27,848 nucleotides of DNA from JALYJZ01 sp964476895. Its GTDB lineage: Bacteria; Patescibacteriota; SICC01. The stretch spans positions 1-27,848 of the forward strand of contig CAYZCS010000005.1 of NCBI GenBank assembly GCA_964476895.1. The letters are read 5' to 3'. This document shows, in pieces, positions 1-8,013 of the stretch. Below the pieces are notes generated by a model, which did no database searches, was not told the DNA's origin, and worked only from the letters and a program-made list of their open reading frames with translations. The translations under genes were made by a program, and so were the position numbers. Numbering within the stretch: position 1 is the first letter of the stretch; each line of letters starts with the position of its first letter.

Positions 1-914
<914 letters not shown>

Positions 915-918
<4 letters not shown>

Positions 919-1433
919 GCGATACCTCCTACGGCTTCCGCTACCCGGTCGAGCCGGCCGCCAAGACTGGCGTCGATCACGCGGCCGTCCACGGTGGCGC
1001 GGACGCCGCCGAGCAGCTGTTCATTCTCTTCATACGTTACCAGGGCGCGGCGGGGATCGATCTTCAGGGCTTTCAGGATGCCGCGTTCCGCCGGACCGTT
1101 CAGTGGGGCGGGCGTTTCCAGGTGGACCCGGGCATACCCTTCCTTCGCCAGTTCCCGCGCGAACGCGTCGGCCAGCTCGGGAATGGCGTCCAGCTCCTGG
1201 TCGACCAGGAGCAGTTCCACCAGGCGGGCTACCGGACGGCTGCACGGCTTCAGTAATGATGCCAGCCATTTGCCCCGGGCCGGTTCCGGGCGGGCAGCGG
1301 CGTCGATCAATCCCCGCTTGAGGTCCGGCGTGGTCGCCAGTGCACCGGCCAGGCCGGCAAGCTCCCGCCACGCCGCGGCCGGATCGCTGACGGCCTGACG
1401 AAGGCCGCGGGCGTAGTTACCCAGCTCAGCCAC
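915..1433 (-). CDS. atpH: ATP synthase F1 subunit delta
   Basis: 172 residues, the normal length for bacterial delta/OSCP, the peripheral-stalk subunit that ties the alpha-beta head to the b subunits. The family is weakly conserved. The assignment rests on the length, an N-terminal helical half, the C-terminal segment with GGVRATVDGRVIDASLGGRL (the typical delta ending in which the GG-hydrophobic-D-S-hairpin is conserved), and its position between atpF and atpA. The start is GTG at 1433, which lies inside the last codons of atpF (8 nt overlap). The stop overlaps the atpA start as ATGA. These overlaps imply tightly coupled translation of stalk and head subunits. Confidence 0.93.
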
Positions 1434-1980
1434 GTTTCCTCCCTGCCGGCTTACGTTTCGAGGCCGCCTTGGCCGGTCGCGCCTGCTTCGAAAGGTACCG
1501 TTCCGCGGCGGTCACCAGCCGTTTCTGGTCGGCGGGCTTCACCACGTCGCTGAGGACTTTCCGGGTCGTCTCGACAGTCAGCACGGCAAGCTCTTTCCGC
1601 AGCTCTTCACGAAGCGCCTCCCGCTCCTGGCCGATCGATGCCTCGGTACGGTCGCGGAGCGCCGCCGCTTCCCGACGCGCTTCGTCGAGCATCTTGCGGG
1701 ACGTGTCGCTGGCCGCGTCCTTGGCCTCGGCGATGATCCGCTCCGCCTGGGCCCGGGCCGCCTCGCGCTCCTCGGCGTACCTGGCCTCGGCCGCTTCCAG
1801 GTCCTTCCGGGCCTGTTCGGCTTGCTTGAGGGAATCGGACACCTGCCGCTCGCGGTCGTGCATCAGCGTGGTCAGCCGCGGCAGGACGAACTTCCAGACG
1901 ACCAACAGCAGGATCGCAAAGTTAATGAACTGCACCAACAGCAGCTTTCCTTCGATTCCGAACTGTTCAAGTATTTCCAT
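1426..1980 (-). CDS. atpF: ATP synthase F0 subunit b
   Basis: 184 residues. One N-terminal membrane helix (about residues 12-32, rich in Leu, Ile, Val and Phe) is followed by a long charged alpha-helical coiled-coil rich in Ala, Glu, Lys and Arg, as expected for the peripheral stalk b subunit that dimerises and binds delta. The C-terminus is strongly basic (KAASKRKPAGRKRG), an extension beyond the usual family end. The gene lies between atpE and atpH. No clear Shine-Dalgarno sequence precedes the ATG at 1980. It is separated from atpE by 135 nt containing two hairpins, unlike the overlapping junctions elsewhere in the operon. Confidence 0.95.
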   Translation of the reverse strand: MEILEQFGIEGKLLLVQFINFAILLLVVWKFVLPRLTTLMHDRERQVSDSLKQAEQARKDLEAAEARYAEEREAARAQAERIIAEAKDAASDTSRKMLDEARREAAALRDRTEASIGQEREALREELRKELAVLTVETTRKVLSDVVKPADQKRLVTAAERYLSKQARPAKAASKRKPAGRKRG

Positions 1981-2021
1981 ACGTTTGGTGAGTCAACCGT
2001 CTGATTCAGGTGCTGCCGGTT

Positions 2022-2100
2022 CGGCAGGAACGCGCTGAGACTTATGGACGAACCCGCAATCCCGATTCCAGGACGGGTTCGGCGCGTGTTCCGCCGAACC
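2022..2100 (-). promoter_or_regulatory. Paired hairpins in the atpE-atpF intercistronic gap
   Basis: Read on the minus strand, a perfect 9-bp stem (2092-2100 with 2076-2084, 7-nt loop) begins 16 nt after the atpE stop. A second 6-bp hairpin around 2022-2037 (arms CTGCCG/CGGCAG) lies nearer atpF. Neither is followed by a U tract, so they do not look like full intrinsic terminators. An mRNA-stability or partial-attenuation element that raises c-subunit output relative to downstream genes is the inferred role. Confidence 0.5.
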
Positions 2101-2115
2101 GGCGATACCGTCCAA

Positions 2116-2331
2116 TCAGATGACGAACGTCATCATGATCGCGTAGAACGCGATCGTCTCGGTGAGCGCCGCGCCCAGGAACATGTAAACGATGATCCGT
2201 CCGGCGGCCTCGGGGTTGCGGCCGATGGCCTCGACGGCCTTACCGGTCACGTACCCCACGCCGATACCGGGTCCCAGCAGGGCGATCAATGTCAGTCCTT
2301 TGGCGAGCGCTGTTGCGGCTTCTGCTTCCAT
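2116..2331 (-). CDS. atpE: ATP synthase F0 subunit c (proteolipid)
   Basis: 71 residues forming a two-helix hairpin, the c-ring subunit that carries the ion. Helix 1 contains the glycine-rich GPGIGVGYVTGKAVEAIGRNPEA stretch with the polar RNPEA loop; helix 2 contains the ion-binding carboxylate E58 in ALTETIAFYAI. The position occupied by Gln in Na+-binding c-rings is V25, and the residue two after E58 is Ile rather than Thr, so proton coupling is more likely (inference by comparison with the known Na+ motif). A clear AGAGGAG ribosome-binding site lies 9 nt before the ATG. It is followed by a hairpin in the gap to atpF. Confidence 0.97.
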   Translation of the reverse strand: MEAEAATALAKGLTLIALLGPGIGVGYVTGKAVEAIGRNPEAAGRIIVYMFLGAALTETIAFYAIMMTFVI

Positions 2332-2371
2332 GCCGATATTCTCCTCTTAATTACTGCTTATGCTTGCGTGA

Positions 2372-3166
2372 TCAATGGTCATGCGCCAACGACGCGATCT
2401 TGATGAACACAATAGTCAGCATAGCAAAGACGAACGCCTGAATCAGGCCGACGAATATCTCCAGCAGGTAGAACGGTCCCGAGACCGGAATGAAGACCGG
2501 CAGGAGCGTCCCGAACACCACCAGGAGCACCTCGCCGGCATAGATGTTGCCGAAGAGCCTGAACGATAGCGCGATGAACTTGGCCACCTCCGAGATCAGC
2601 TCGGTGAGGCCGAGCAGGAACGTGGGCACGACCATCAGCAGGTTCTTCACCTTGAGCGGCCGCTTGAACAAGTGGGTCAGGTTGACGAACTTGCCGAGGT
2701 ACTTGAAGACGCCGACCAGCACGAGACCGGTAGCCTGGACCACCAGGAACGCCACGCCGGCCATCGCGAAGGTCAGGTTGAGGTCGGCGGAGCCTGCCCG
2801 CAGCAGCGGCACGAACTCGCCGTGCGCATCGTGACCGCCGACGGTACCGAAGCCGGGCAGCAGGGCCACCCAATTCAGGAAGAGCACGAACAGGAAGATC
2901 GTCACGATCAGCGGCGTGAAGCGCCGCGCCAGCCGTTCGTTGTCCATCACCGTGTTCACGATTCCGGTCAGCTGCTCGACGAGAATCTCCAGCAGGTTCT
3001 GGCTGCCGCGCGGGACCGTCCGGAGCTTGCGCGTGGCCACCAGGAGAAACAGGACCAGCAGCGCCATCGCCAGCCAGGTCCCAAGCACGCTGTTGGTGAT
3101 CGGAAATCCCCAGAGCTCGAAGAGCGGCTCGGCGTGGAGCGCCGGCGTGTGCAGGTCGGCCGCCAT
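2372..3166 (-). CDS. atpB: ATP synthase F0 subunit a
   Basis: 264 residues, a polytopic membrane protein forming the ion half-channels next to the c-ring. The essential Arg is R203 in LSFRLFGNIYAGE, the family's most conserved segment. Upstream, the PTFLLGLTELISEVAKF helix carries the conserved polar residues of the channel. At least five hydrophobic segments are visible. The N-terminus (about residues 1-25) is short and His-containing. The ATG at 3166 shares one base with the stop of the upstream atpZ-like gene (TGATG), indicating co-translation. Confidence 0.96.
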   Translation of the reverse strand: MAADLHTPALHAEPLFELWGFPITNSVLGTWLAMALLVLFLLVATRKLRTVPRGSQNLLEILVEQLTGIVNTVMDNERLARRFTPLIVTIFLFVLFLNWVALLPGFGTVGGHDAHGEFVPLLRAGSADLNLTFAMAGVAFLVVQATGLVLVGVFKYLGKFVNLTHLFKRPLKVKNLLMVVPTFLLGLTELISEVAKFIALSFRLFGNIYAGEVLLVVFGTLLPVFIPVSGPFYLLEIFVGLIQAFVFAMLTIVFIKIASLAHDH

Positions 3167-3519
3167 CAGCGCCTCCGGCCGCCTTTCCGGTTCCGGGAAG
3201 CGCCGGCCTTGGCGCGGCGGACGCGATCGTTCCCACCGATCGCCTCGCGCCCGCCGCGCGAGAACTGGCGGCGCGCCGACGAACGCCGCTCGGTCGGACT
3301 GTCTTCCTCGGCCGTCAGGGTATAGACCTCCCGGACGACCACGATGGTCGCCGTGATGCTGCCGATGATCACGGCCCCGGCCAGCCCGAACGGCGCCGAG
3401 TCGAACAGCGCATCCAGCACGAATCCGGCCAGGGCCGTCAGGGCCAACAGCGCCGTGACTTGCGCCAGCAGCGACACACCGATCCAGAATCCTCGCGAAG
3501 TCGTGATTTTCTTAGGCAT
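3166..3519 (-). CDS. atpZ: AtpZ/AtpI-like small membrane protein of the ATP synthase operon
   Basis: 117 residues. Two membrane helices (about residues 12-35 and 44-63) follow a short basic N-terminus, and a long Arg/Ser-rich cytoplasmic tail (about 70-117) follows. Position directly upstream of atpB and the two-helix architecture match the AtpZ/AtpI accessory proteins linked to assembly of the c-ring or Mg2+/Ca2+ uptake. Sequence alone does not separate AtpI from AtpZ. The basic C-terminal extension is longer than usual. A TAAGCT hexamer 8 nt before the ATG could be the operon's -10 element, giving a nearly leaderless transcript, but no good -35 is seen. It is the first gene of the operon in this orientation. 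Confidence 0.75.
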   Translation of the reverse strand: MPKKITTSRGFWIGVSLLAQVTALLALTALAGFVLDALFDSAPFGLAGAVIIGSITATIVVVREVYTLTAEEDSPTERRSSARRQFSRGGREAIGGNDRVRRAKAGASRNRKGGRRR

Positions 3520-3560
3520 ACCGTCTTAGCTTACCGCCTTAGTCCTCTGGCCACTACCGG

Positions 3561-4649
3561 TCAGTCGGTGCGCTCGCGCGGGACGGGAGCCGGGGCGGGT
3601 TTGGTCCGGCTGAGCCAGACCAGGAGCGCGGCAAGGAGCACTGCCAGGAGTCCGGCCATCAGGACCTTGCGGCCGGTGGTCCCCGCCAAAAGTGCCGTCA
3701 CGCCGAACGTCGCGGAGACGCCGTAGAGGAACAGCACCGCGCGGCGCACGGTGAATCCCCGCTGGAGCAGGAGGTGGTGGAGATGCCGGGTATCGGCCTG
3801 CCAAGGCGCCGCCCCGACTGCCATTCGCCGGATCACGATCGTCAGCGCATCGAGGATCGGGAACCCGAGCACCAGGAACGCGGTCGCGATCTTGCCGCCC
3901 GAGATCACGGCCAGGGTGGCCAGCACGTACCCGACGAACGTCGAGCCGATCGTGCCAAGGAAGATCTTGGCAGGATGGAAGTTGAAGAACAGGAACCCGG
4001 CGAGGCTGCCGGCCAGGAGCAGCGCCAACAGGGCTACGTGCGGCTGGTCCACGACCGCGGAAAGTGAAAGCAGCGCCACCGTGACGGCGGCGATACCGCC
4101 GACCCCGCTGGCCAGCCCGTCGAGCCCGTCCAGCCAGTTGATCGCGTTGATCACCAGCACCACCCAGACCACCGTGATCAGGTCAGCCGGCAGGTTCAGC
4201 AACCGGCCGCCCGTGTCGAACGGCAGTGCGATCTGGATCTGGTCGAGCGCGATCTTGCCGCCCAGCGGGTTGGTCACTTCCTCGATGGCCATGCCGGCGG
4301 CGGCCAGCGACAACCCGGCCAGCGCGTGCGTGCCGAGCTGTACGGCCGGCGGCAGGCTCCGCCAATCGTCGATGAATCCGACCGCCAGCAGGAACAGGGC
4401 CGTCAGGGAGAACACCAAGAGTTGCCCCGGCTGGAAGTTGGGCGCAAGTTCGGGAAGGAAGACCAGGAAGCCGATGAAGAACGCCGCCAGCACCGCGGCG
4501 CCACCGAGACGTGGCGTGATGCCGCGATGGATCCGGCGGCCGCCGGGCCGGTCCACGATTCCCAGGCGCCGAGCCAGCCGTCCGACCGCAGGGGTCAGTA
4601 GGAGCGCCGCGGCGAACGTGAGAAGCGGACCCAGCCAGAGTGCGGTCAT
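3561..4649 (-). CDS. Undecaprenyl-phosphate GlcNAc/MurNAc-pentapeptide-1-phosphate transferase family protein (WecA/TagO-like)
   Basis: 362 residues from ATG 4649; about ten membrane helices. The family transfers a sugar-1-phosphate from a UDP-sugar to a polyprenyl phosphate, the first step of lipid-linked glycan synthesis. Visible motifs are GFIDDWRSLP (D94, D95), NAINWLDGLDGLA (D174, D177) and the C-terminal DTRHLHHLLL histidine motif. These fit the WecA/TagO branch better than MraY. An oddity is that the family segment usually reading F(L/M)GDxGS reads FLGTIGST here, so the conserved Asp is T233. The start was chosen because a TACACT -10-like hexamer ends 6 nt before ATG 4649 (leaderless). 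A longer frame from 4691 adds only weak sequence. The gene is 41 nt upstream of atpZ. Confidence 0.85.
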   Translation of the reverse strand: MTALWLGPLLTFAAALLLTPAVGRLARRLGIVDRPGGRRIHRGITPRLGGAAVLAAFFIGFLVFLPELAPNFQPGQLLVFSLTALFLLAVGFIDDWRSLPPAVQLGTHALAGLSLAAAGMAIEEVTNPLGGKIALDQIQIALPFDTGGRLLNLPADLITVVWVVLVINAINWLDGLDGLASGVGGIAAVTVALLSLSAVVDQPHVALLALLLAGSLAGFLFFNFHPAKIFLGTIGSTFVGYVLATLAVISGGKIATAFLVLGFPILDALTIVIRRMAVGAAPWQADTRHLHHLLLQRGFTVRRAVLFLYGVSATFGVTALLAGTTGRKVLMAGLLAVLLAALLVWLSRTKPAPAPVPRERTD

Positions 4650-4655
4650 GGCCCC

Positions 4656-4661
4656 AGTGTA
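4656..4661 (-). promoter_or_regulatory. -10 element, leaderless start of the WecA/TagO-like gene
   Basis: TACACT on the minus strand, exactly 6 nt before ATG 4649. No convincing -35. The same spacing recurs before several other genes in the window. Confidence 0.5.
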
Positions 4662-4886
4662 CCCGATGCAGGCATAAGCAACCGTGCACAAAATATGTCT
4701 TGCGTCCGGAACATGGCGCTTGACAGTCGGATGCCGCTTTGAACGAACGGGGTTTTCCCCAGCACCGCCAGCGAAGTGACGCCGGACCTACTTGATTTCC
4801 CGCTACGTTTTTGGCTTAGTTGTGATGTTTAATCGGACGCCTGACGGATTTCCGATACCGTGGGGCCCGGCGTACACTGAATAGTG

Positions 4887-4920
4887 AAAACAAAAACACG
4901 GCGGCAAAACACCGCCTGTG
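4887..4920 (-). terminator. Intrinsic terminator (minus sense)
   Basis: Read on the minus strand: CAC-GGCGG stem, a 7-nt loop, CCGCC-GTG with one bulged base, then TTTTTGTTTT. This is a convincing stem plus U tract. No protein gene precedes it on that strand, so it may end a small RNA or block read-through toward the WecA/TagO-like gene. Confidence 0.6.
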
Positions 4921-4928
4921 GTTATTAT

Positions 4929-4944
4929 CGGTTCCCGGGAACCG
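4929..4944. repeat. Perfect 16-nt palindrome
   Basis: CGGTTCCCGGGAACCG, self-complementary over its whole length. It could be a protein-binding dyad or part of a structured RNA. Confidence 0.6.
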
Positions 4945-4966
4945 TCCAACAAAAACCCCGAGAGGG

Positions 4967-5003
4967 AAACAGGGCCTTGGCGTATGCGCCGGGGCTCTGT
5001 TTT
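4967..5003. ncRNA. Long 16-bp hairpin, candidate small-RNA element or terminator
   Basis: The arms at 4967-4982 and 4987-5002 pair along all 16 positions (with three G-U pairs on the plus-strand RNA) around a 4-nt TATG loop. In the plus sense the 3' arm ends in CTGTTTT, a weak U tract. In the minus sense a short CCC-TCTC-GGG hairpin and TTTTTG follow at about 4951-4966. Either an sRNA 3' end or a bidirectional terminator would fit. There is no match to SRP, 6S, tmRNA or RNase P features by eye. Confidence 0.4.
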
Positions 5004-5052
5004 AGTACCGATCGCGTCCGACTGTGGTTTCGGTCCGATGCTCAGGCGTGAA

Positions 5053-5081
5053 TTGGCTTAAAAAGTGCTTATATAAGCCAA
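5053..5081. promoter_or_regulatory. Nested dyads upstream of the M23 gene promoter (possible operator)
   Basis: An 8-bp inverted repeat TTGGCTTA/TAAGCCAA (5053-5060 and 5074-5081) encloses and overlaps a perfect 12-nt palindrome GCTTATATAAGC (5067-5078). It ends 6 bp before the -35 box, a usual place for an activator or repressor site. No regulator gene is adjacent. Confidence 0.45.
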
Positions 5082-5087
5082 AAAGGC

Positions 5088-5116
5088 TTGACAGCCAGTC
5101 ATTTTTTTGCTAAGAT
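5088..5116 (+). promoter_or_regulatory. Sigma70-type promoter of the first M23 gene
   Basis: A perfect -35 TTGACA (5088-5093), a 17-bp spacer, then TAAGAT (5111-5116) preceded by TGC, giving an extended -10. The predicted start is near 5123, leaving about a 60-nt leader before the GTG at 5182. Confidence 0.75.
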
Positions 5117-5181
5117 AAGGCAATTTTTCGGGTTCCCAGTAGTCCCCAAAAAACGCAGCCGGAACAGCAACACAGAACAAC

Positions 5182-7953
5182 GTGCTCGGACGATTTCCAT
5201 TCAGATCGACGCTCATCCGCCTCGCGGCGGTCGCCACCCTGGCGCTGGTTCCCCTCGGGACCGCGTCACCGGCCGAGGCGGCGGACGGGTACCAGTTCCC
5301 CTGCAGCCCGTACAAGCTATCGGGGTACAACTTCGGACAGCACGTGTCCGGCTGGGGGTATCACGCCGGCCAGGACATCGCCTGTTCTTCGGGTACCCCC
5401 GTCTACGCGATCGCCGACGGGAAAGTAGTCTACTCCGCGCTGACCCCTGATTCCTGGCGCTGGGGCAACCTGATCATGATCGAGCACGCCAACCCGGACG
5501 GCTCCAAGGCCACCAGCATCTACGGGCACCTCAGCAATAACCGCCGGGTCGCGGCCGGCCAGCGCGTCAGTAAGGGCCAGCATATCGGCGCGATCGGGCC
5601 GGGCAATACCCGGGAAAACGGACGCTGGGGAGACCACCTCCACTTCGCCGTCCACCTCGGAGCCTACGGGGCCTCGACCGGTACGTACTGGTCGGCCATC
5701 CACGGATACGAGCCGGCCAGTAAGATCGGCCGGTACGCGCACCCCGGAAAGTACATCACCTCGCGGCAGAACTATTACAGTTATCAGTACGTCGGCCAGA
5801 GCGGCGGCGGCTCCAAGGCCAGGACGGAAGAACATTACGTCGAGTTCCGGCTCAAGAACACCGGACAGGCCACCTGGCGGTCCAGCGGCTCGAACGCGGT
5901 CCGACTCGGGACCGAGCGGCCGCGTGACCGCGGCAGCACGTTCTCCCGCGGAATGGGCGGGCACGGCTGGCATGCTCAGAACCGGATTTCCCTGCAGTCC
6001 GACACGCCCCCGGGGCAAGTCGGCATCTTCCGGGCCCGTTTCAACAACAGTAACGTCGCCCCCGGAAACTACCGTGAGTACTTCACTCCCGTCGTGGAGG
6101 GAATCAGCTGGATGCGGAACATCGGCATGTACACCGGCATCCGCGTGCAAGGGTACAACTACCGGGCCCAGTGGTACGGGCAGAGCGCCCACGAAGATCT
6201 GGCATGGAACTCCCGGACGACCACCGACCAGCACCGATACCTGTCCGGCGGCCGGAAAGTGAACCTTAAGGCCTACATCAGGAACACGGGCGACCATACT
6301 TGGCACGCCGGCGGCAAACATCCGGTCCGGCTCGGTACGAGCCGGCCGCTCGATCGGAAGAGCCGCTTCGCCACCGCTAAACGCGACGGTGTTCCCGATG
6401 GCGAGCAGTGGATCAGCGGCAGCCGGGCAACCGGCCTGAACGGCCGCCTGGACCCATCTACCAACAAGGTAATCGGGGACAGCGCCATCGAGCCCGGCGA
6501 AATCGCGGTCTTCTCCTTTACGGTCAAGGCACCGAGCACGCCGGGAACCTACCGGGAATACTTCCGGCCGGTCCTCGAGGGCAACCGCTGGCTGGACGAC
6601 TTCGGTATGTACTTCGAGCTGCGGGTGCTGCCGCATGGATTCCACTACGAGTGGGTCAAGCAGGAGAACCCCGAGCCGGTTGCCTATGAGCATGGGGATG
6701 CCACCACGCGGGTGTATCTCCGGAACACCGGCCAGACGGCTTGGCCCGTCGGCGGTACCGTGCGATTGGGAACCGACCGGAGCCGGGACCGCAAGTCGGC
6801 CTTCAAGGGCGGCGATTGGCTGGCAGCCAACCGGGCCAGCACGATCGATGAGGTCGCCGATGCACCAGGTGAACGGGTCGTGGATCCGGGACAGGTCGCC
6901 CGCTTCGACTTCAAGGTAGAAAGCAAGGTCAAACCGGATGGCGGGTACAAGGAATACTTCCGTCCGGTCGCGGAAGGCAAGGCCTGGTTCCCCGAAGACT
7001 ACGGGATGTACGTACCGGTGCGAGTCGAATCGCCGCCATACGGCTACTCCGTGCTTGACCAGCGGTTCTCCAAGGATCCGTCCGACGCCAAGTACGGCGA
7101 GGTCATCGAGGCGGTGCTACAGGTGAAGAACCTGGGCAGCAACCCCTGGCCGGCGGACGGCGCCAACGCCGTCCGGCTGGGAACGTTCCGCCCGCAGGAC
7201 CGCCAGTCCGGCTTCGCCGCGGTCGGTGGAAACGCGGGTTGGGTCAACGCGAGCCGGGCCGCCCGGATCAGCGGCAAGGTCGGTGCGGACGGCACGGTGC
7301 AGTCGGCCGGCGAGATCAACCAGGGCGAAGTGGCCCAGTTCAAGGTGCCGCTCCGGATCGATTCCGCGCTCGATCCCGGCAGCTATAAGGAGTACTTCAA
7401 CCTCGTCCACGAAGGCAAGGCCTGGATGCCGGACCTTGGCATCTACTTCCCGGTGACGATCACGTCCGCGAACTACGATTACGGGATACTGGACAAGCGG
7501 TATTCACGGGACCCCCGGCAATTGTCGGAGGGCGACGAAGTCGAGGTGCGGGTGGCCGTCCGGAACACCGGCCGCTACGCCTGGCCGGTCAGCGGCAGCA
7601 ACGCGGTCCGGCTGGGAACCGAGCGACCGCGGGATCGCAGCTCCGCATTCCGGACGACCACCGGTAGCGACCCCTGGGCGACGGCCAACCGGGCCAGCGG
7701 TATCGACGGCAAGGTGACCGACCTGGCTACCCTGGCGACCGTACCCGCCACCGAGATCAAGCCCGGCGAGATCGCCCTGTTGAAGTTCACCCTGACCGCG
7801 AGCGAGCTGGGAAGCCACCAGGAGTACTTCTCGCTCGTCCAGGAGGGCGTGACCTGGTTCCCCGACCACGGGCTGATGATTCCCCTGAACATCACCGCAC
7901 CGGCCGATATCAGCGACCCCGACGCGTCGCCTTCGCCGAGCCCGGCGCCGTAG
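5182..7953 (+). CDS. Secreted M23 family metallopeptidase with five Ig-like (NBR1-like) repeats
   Basis: 923 residues. A Sec signal peptide (Arg-rich start, hydrophobic core, cleavage near ASPAEA-AD, about residue 35) is followed by an M23/LytM zinc peptidase domain (about 40-175) with ligands H61 and D65 (YHAGQD) and H152/H154 (HLHF), so it is predicted active on peptidoglycan cross-links. Five repeats of about 125-155 residues follow (about 196-320, 327-483, 484-616, 617-763, 763-907). Each carries NTG-x-x-x-W, VRLGT-x-x-P-x-DR, a PGE/PGQ turn, (E/K)EYF-x-x-V-x-EG and a final (I/M)Y beta strand, resembling the NBR1-like Ig fold. The C-terminus is a Pro/Ser tail. It has no cell-wall anchor motif. 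The start is GTG at 5182, behind a strong promoter but without a good Shine-Dalgarno. It is paralogous to the next gene. Confidence 0.88.
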   Translation: MLGRFPFRSTLIRLAAVATLALVPLGTASPAEAADGYQFPCSPYKLSGYNFGQHVSGWGYHAGQDIACSSGTPVYAIADGKVVYSALTPDSWRWGNLIMIEHANPDGSKATSIYGHLSNNRRVAAGQRVSKGQHIGAIGPGNTRENGRWGDHLHFAVHLGAYGASTGTYWSAIHGYEPASKIGRYAHPGKYITSRQNYYSYQYVGQSGGGSKARTEEHYVEFRLKNTGQATWRSSGSNAVRLGTERPRDRGSTFSRGMGGHGWHAQNRISLQSDTPPGQVGIFRARFNNSNVAPGNYREYFTPVVEGISWMRNIGMYTGIRVQGYNYRAQWYGQSAHEDLAWNSRTTTDQHRYLSGGRKVNLKAYIRNTGDHTWHAGGKHPVRLGTSRPLDRKSRFATAKRDGVPDGEQWISGSRATGLNGRLDPSTNKVIGDSAIEPGEIAVFSFTVKAPSTPGTYREYFRPVLEGNRWLDDFGMYFELRVLPHGFHYEWVKQENPEPVAYEHGDATTRVYLRNTGQTAWPVGGTVRLGTDRSRDRKSAFKGGDWLAANRASTIDEVADAPGERVVDPGQVARFDFKVESKVKPDGGYKEYFRPVAEGKAWFPEDYGMYVPVRVESPPYGYSVLDQRFSKDPSDAKYGEVIEAVLQVKNLGSNPWPADGANAVRLGTFRPQDRQSGFAAVGGNAGWVNASRAARISGKVGADGTVQSAGEINQGEVAQFKVPLRIDSALDPGSYKEYFNLVHEGKAWMPDLGIYFPVTITSANYDYGILDKRYSRDPRQLSEGDEVEVRVAVRNTGRYAWPVSGSNAVRLGTERPRDRSSAFRTTTGSDPWATANRASGIDGKVTDLATLATVPATEIKPGEIALLKFTLTASELGSHQEYFSLVQEGVTWFPDHGLMIPLNITAPADISDPDASPSPSPAP

Positions 7954-8003
7954 ACCAATACTCGCCTTTTTGCACCGGACGGGCCTATTTGGTACTAACA
8001 AGT

Positions 8004-8008
8004 AGGAG
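8004..8008 (+). promoter_or_regulatory. Shine-Dalgarno AGGAG deciding a non-canonical start
   Basis: AGGAG lies 5 nt before ATC at 8014, the first codon of an excellent signal peptide. No ATG, GTG or TTG occurs in frame between the upstream stop (7996-7998) and the TTG at 8071, which lies past the hydrophobic core. A weak promoter-like pair TTGCAC (7970) and TACTAA (7993), with a 17-bp spacer, lies in the 60-nt gap from the preceding gene. Confidence 0.55.
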
Positions 8009-8013
8009 CAGTC

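Larger units (their letters stand above)
4662..5087. other. Gene-free intergenic stretch with multiple hairpins; possible small RNA
   Basis: No credible protein-coding gene is visible on either strand over about 420 nt. It holds a GGGGTTTTCCCC hairpin (4749-4760), a terminator-like hairpin (4887-4920, minus sense), a perfect 16-nt palindrome (4929-4944), a 16-bp-stem hairpin (4967-5002), and two nested dyads (5053-5081) just upstream of the next gene's promoter. The density of structure suggests one or more untranslated RNAs or strong transcription insulation between divergent units. The function is unknown. Confidence 0.5.

Noticed and set aside
5117..5181. A c-di-AMP (ydaO) riboswitch, often found before wall-hydrolase genes
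   Set aside because: The leader is only about 60 nt and shows none of the conserved ydaO segments; the upstream hairpins lie before the promoter.
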